A DNA stretch of 64,000 bases from Abditibacteriaceae bacterium. GTDB lineage: Bacteria > Armatimonadota > Abditibacteriia > Abditibacteriales > Abditibacteriaceae. Where the stretch lies: contig JAFAZH010000048.1 in NCBI GenBank assembly GCA_019239895.1, positions 116,735 through 180,734 on the forward strand, given 5' to 3'. Below are positions 61,406 to 64,000 of this stretch, one piece after another. A program made the position numbers and the translations under genes. The notes beneath the pieces are model-generated. The model was not told the DNA's origin, made no database searches, and was given only the letters and a program-made list of their open reading frames with translations. The stretch's first letter is position 1. Every line of letters begins with the position of its first letter.

Positions 61406-61570
61406 ATGCTTGAGCGTTTCTTTTGCGAAGAAGAAGGTCAAACTCTGGTTGAATATGGATTGCTTATATCTCTCATTGCTTTAGTTGTTATTACCGCGCT
61501 AACCGTTATGGGCAGGAAGATTCGCGCTGGGTTTAGCACTGCGGCGAACAGCATCACTACGACGACTTAA
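61406..61570 (+). CDS. flp: Flp-type (type IVb) pilin, copy 1
   Basis: 54 residues from ATG 61406, with AAGGA 9 bases upstream. Flp layout: a short basic start, then EEEGQTLVEYGLLISLIALVVITALTVMG. Processing is expected near the EEEGQT boundary, where the E-Y/E pattern of type IVb pilins lies (EGQTLVEYGLL). The C-terminus is short (STAANSITTTT). It forms thin Tad pili used for attachment. No tad assembly gene (tadA, rcpA) is in this window. Copy 2 lies 2.3 kb further right. Confidence 0.92.
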   Translation: MLERFFCEEEGQTLVEYGLLISLIALVVITALTVMGRKIRAGFSTAANSITTTT

Positions 61571-61660
61571 TATGGCATCCGTCAGACACCAGGTTCTGCA
61601 ACTAGAGGGTTAAGATAACACTTTGAAAGCTGCTAAGATAGGCACTCCGCCTGTCCGCTT

Positions 61661-61705
61661 GAGGCTCAGCCAGACAAGAGTGTCTGGCCCACAAGGGGCA
61701 GCCTC
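61661..61705. terminator. Branched hairpin after flp copy 1
   Basis: GAGGCT pairs with AGCCTC, enclosing CCAGACA / TGTCTGG with an AGAG loop. It lies 91 bp after the pilin stop. It could end or process the pilin message. Confidence 0.4.
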
Positions 61706-61789
61706 TCATTCCACCACCTTTGCTTATCTTCTCTAACTCCTTGCGCCAGTTTGTTATTTTTGGTGATAGCATGTTAAATTAGCTGTCAC

Positions 61790-63652
61790 ATGGTAAGCGA
61801 ATCATCCACCGCAGCCGGATTCTCTCCAGACGCCCCCCATATTTCTAACGGACAACCCATCAGGTCTCCCTGGTGGGGGCGCATCAGTTTGTTATGGCTG
61901 ATGTGCGTGCCAATTATTGTGGCGATGTATTCGCTTTGCATCGGCATTGTGCCGCACGACTTCTGGTGGCACGCACGCGCCGGAGGGATTGTGGCAACCA
62001 CCGGGCAGGTGCCAAATCTCAATATCTTTACCACCGTGCCAGAGGCGGGTGTTACCCCTCACACCCTCTACGTTTATCAGAGTTGGATTGCCGAATTTCT
62101 TTTTTATGAAACGATGTATCATGGCGGTCTGGCCTGGATTATTGTGCTGCGCAGTTTCTGCATCGTCGCAGCTTTTGTGCTGATTACGGGAGTCTCTTAC
62201 GCACGGGCTTTAAATATTGCCCGGACGCTTATCGAAAATCTTCCCGCCGCGAGGCAAGGAGGCGTCTCACCAGCCATTATCTTCTTCGCTCTTGAGACGC
62301 CATTGGCCCGTTTAGTGGCTTTAGGTGGCTTGCTGTCCCTGGTGATGATGGCTCCGAATATGGAAGTGCGGCCTCAATTTTTTTCTGTCCCGCTCTTTGC
62401 GATTTTTATCGCGGCGCTTTTGGAATGGCCCCGCCTGTCCGCTTCACCCCGCAGTCTCCTCCCCCTGATGGTTGCCTTGATCCTGCTCATGCTGCTATGG
62501 GCTAATCTCCACGGCGCATTTTGCACTGGCTTAATTATGGTGGTCACCTACTTTGGGGGAGAACTGCTGTACACGTTGTGGCCCATGCCTGCCCGTCGCA
62601 AAACCTACTGGGGCGGCACCCCTCTCTCCTTTAAGGCTCTAGCGGCTCTGGGTCTATTGCTTTTATTATGTGTGCTGGTGGCGATGGTCAATCCCCAGGG
62701 CGTAGGGATTTATGCTTATGTCATGCGTCTGGCTGGTAATCCCACGGGGCAGAAATATTTTCTGGAGTGGCAAAGCCCCACTTGGGGCAATGCCATTCAT
62801 GATGTCTTCTTCATCTCACCCTTGATCCTGGCATTCATGGCTTATCGAATTCTATGCCCGGCTCAAGACACAGAACAGGATTGCAAATCTGAGGAGACGA
62901 TGGAGCCAAGTAGCCCGTGGGGACATTTCGGCGTGCGTCCCGCTGAGGTTCTGGTGCTGGCGGCACTGGCTGTCATGACCTTACGCGATGTGCGTTCTCT
63001 CGCATGGTATTCGCTCTTTTACCCGCCGCTTTTCAGTGCATTTGGCACCACCGCATTAGTCAAATTGAAAACTAAGCAATGGCTTTCCGCAGGCAATTCT
63101 GTTCCCCCTACAGCTCCCCTGAATCCTGGTTTGCACGTTATTAATGCGGTAATGGCTGTTTTTCTACTCTTACTTGTAGTGCCCTCACTGCCCTGGGTAA
63201 AACCCTATATCCCGCTGCCTGATGCTTTCCAGGCTCGCTTTGCGCCTACCCCAAAGGGTCAATTCCCCTTGGGTTTCTCCTCCGATCCGCCTTTAGTGTT
63301 AGATCGCCTCAATCCTGTAGAAGCCGTTGATTATCTGCGCCAACACCCGCCGCGCAAACGGCTGTTTACCGAAATCGGCTACGGCTCCTACATTATTTGG
63401 ATGCTTTGCCCCCAGATTAGCCCATCGGCTGATACGCGGGTCGAACTCTATCCCACCGATTTCTGGGAGGATTACTTTCGCCTCGCCAGAGGCCCCGCTA
63501 ACGCTGCTCAAATCTTAGCAGAGCGCGGCTTCAGTGATGCACTCTTAGATGACAAGCAACAGCCAGCATTGATTAAACGCCTCAAAGCGTCTCCCGGCTG
63601 GCACGTTGTCTTTCGCAAAGGGCCATCCGTATTACTACATCATGCCCCTTAA
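61790..63652 (+). CDS. Polytopic membrane protein, GT-C-like layout
   Basis: 620 residues with roughly 10-12 membrane helices. After the first helix is HDFWWHARAGGIVATTGQVPNLNIF, a short conserved loop (D/E-WWH) also seen in predicted GT-C glycosyltransferases that use lipid-linked sugars. Later helices include LALLGLLLLLCVLVAMV and AVMAVFLLLLVVPSLPWV. The C-terminal 120 residues (ALDRLNPVEAVDYLRQHPP, GSYIIWMLCP, ADTRVELYPTDFWEDYFRL) form a soluble extracytoplasmic domain. It lies between two flp genes, so pilin or envelope glycosylation is a possible role (inference). ATG 61790; no clear Shine-Dalgarno. Confidence 0.65.
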   Translation: MVSESSTAAGFSPDAPHISNGQPIRSPWWGRISLLWLMCVPIIVAMYSLCIGIVPHDFWWHARAGGIVATTGQVPNLNIFTTVPEAGVTPHTLYVYQSWIAEFLFYETMYHGGLAWIIVLRSFCIVAAFVLITGVSYARALNIARTLIENLPAARQGGVSPAIIFFALETPLARLVALGGLLSLVMMAPNMEVRPQFFSVPLFAIFIAALLEWPRLSASPRSLLPLMVALILLMLLWANLHGAFCTGLIMVVTYFGGELLYTLWPMPARRKTYWGGTPLSFKALAALGLLLLLCVLVAMVNPQGVGIYAYVMRLAGNPTGQKYFLEWQSPTWGNAIHDVFFISPLILAFMAYRILCPAQDTEQDCKSEETMEPSSPWGHFGVRPAEVLVLAALAVMTLRDVRSLAWYSLFYPPLFSAFGTTALVKLKTKQWLSAGNSVPPTAPLNPGLHVINAVMAVFLLLLVVPSLPWVKPYIPLPDAFQARFAPTPKGQFPLGFSSDPPLVLDRLNPVEAVDYLRQHPPRKRLFTEIGYGSYIIWMLCPQISPSADTRVELYPTDFWEDYFRLARGPANAAQILAERGFSDALLDDKQQPALIKRLKASPGWHVVFRKGPSVLLHHAP

Positions 63653-63879
63653 GGCTACTCAGGGAACCAGCAATGGAGTCATTTGGCAATATTAATGCGA
63701 CAATAGGTCGTGACAGCGCGAAGCCGAAGTGGGAGAGATTAAGAAAAGATAAAGCTATCAAATTTAGGGCGCAAGTTAAGCAATAAAGATGAAATTGTGC
63801 GCCGTAATATGGTAGAATGAGGTTACAGTTTCGCACTGTTGAATTAAAAATGCAGTAGAGAAAAGGAGGTGAAGAAGAC

Positions 63880-64000
63880 ATGATAAAGCGTTTTGTAATG
63901 GAAGAGGAGGGGCAGACTCTGGTTGAATACGGGTTGCTCATCTCCTTAATCGCCTTAGTGGTCATCGCCGTGTTGACCATCATGGGTTCCAAGCTCAAGG
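63880..64000 (+). CDS. flp: Flp-type (type IVb) pilin, copy 2, cut by window end
   Basis: The ATG at 63880 is preceded by a near-perfect AAAAGGAGGTGA ribosome binding site, 9 bases away. Forty codons are visible: MIKRFVMEEEGQTLVEYG, then LLISLIALVVIAVLTIMGSKLK. It is close to copy 1 (identical through EEEGQTLVEYGLLISLIALVVI), so the two are recent paralogues. The strong ribosome binding site suggests this is the more highly expressed copy. Confidence 0.93.
   Translation, partial: MIKRFVMEEEGQTLVEYGLLISLIALVVIAVLTIMGSKLK

Noticed and set aside
63729..63755. TTAAGA near 63740 as a third Pho box
   Set aside because: A single motif without the 11-bp repetition.
1..64000. tRNA, rRNA or CRISPR array
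   Set aside because: No cloverleaf with TTCRA arm in the gaps, and no regularly spaced repeats with unique spacers. The repeats present are inverted pairs.

Overview
The window looks like a chromosomal stretch from a diderm, mid-GC, free-living bacterium. A phosphate-selective outer-membrane porin, several Sec-exported proteins, type IVa and type IVb pilins, prepilins ending in an H-x9-DG-like motif, futalosine-pathway MqnD and an Anbu proteasome locus together suggest the Armatimonadota/Abditibacteriota or a neighbouring phylum. This placement is inference; no rRNA or other marker gene that would settle it is present. No tRNA, CRISPR array or complete transposase was seen.

Layout. 1-4.8 kb: an Anbu (ancestral proteasome) neighbourhood with alpha-E protein, two transglutaminases, a small exported STN-like protein and Anbu. 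5-11.3 kb: a rhomboid protease with TPR tail, two small membrane proteins and the DNA translocase FtsK. 11.8-28 kb: a type IV pilus locus (pilB, pilT, pilC, pilD, four prepilins, a small protein, a giant PilX/DUF4900-like protein). 28-34 kb: an envelope-related group (PspA, GT28-like glycosyltransferase, an unknown exported protein, polysaccharide deacetylase). 34-44 kb: mixed genes (an HNH-repeat DNA-binding-like protein, a beta-hydroxyacid dehydrogenase, hicBA, mqnD, elbB, a Rieske protein, a carbonic-anhydrase-like protein, purK/purE, a large unknown coiled-coil protein and a decayed vapBC locus). 44.3-57.7 kb: a phosphate island (phoU-pstBACS read leftwards, DUF47-pit read rightwards, an aquaporin, a second PstS, a degenerate alkaline-phosphatase-like protein, an OprO/P-type porin, PhoR). 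57.9-64 kb: a Ycf46-like AAA ATPase, RimO, and two Flp pilins flanking a polytopic membrane protein, the last pilin cut by the window end.

How it fits together. The phosphate genes form one physiological unit: the porin admits phosphate, two PstS proteins bind it, PstCAB or Pit imports it, and PhoR/PhoU sense the state. I can see tandem 11-bp-spaced CTTAA-type repeats (Pho-box-like) upstream of pstS and of the porin. The pilus genes supply the extension and retraction ATPases, platform, peptidase and a set of minor pilins.

The most unusual feature is the number of long intergenic inverted repeats of unrelated sequence. At least fourteen occur; they sit mostly just behind stop codons, several contain the stop codons of the flanking genes in their arms, and two copies of one element carry 6-bp target duplications, so they behave as mobile MITE-like elements. 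The other main oddities are a phosphatase-family protein without its catalytic motifs, a dying vapBC locus, heptanucleotide repeats inside the start of purE, and an HNH-repeat protein with a histone-H1-like tail.
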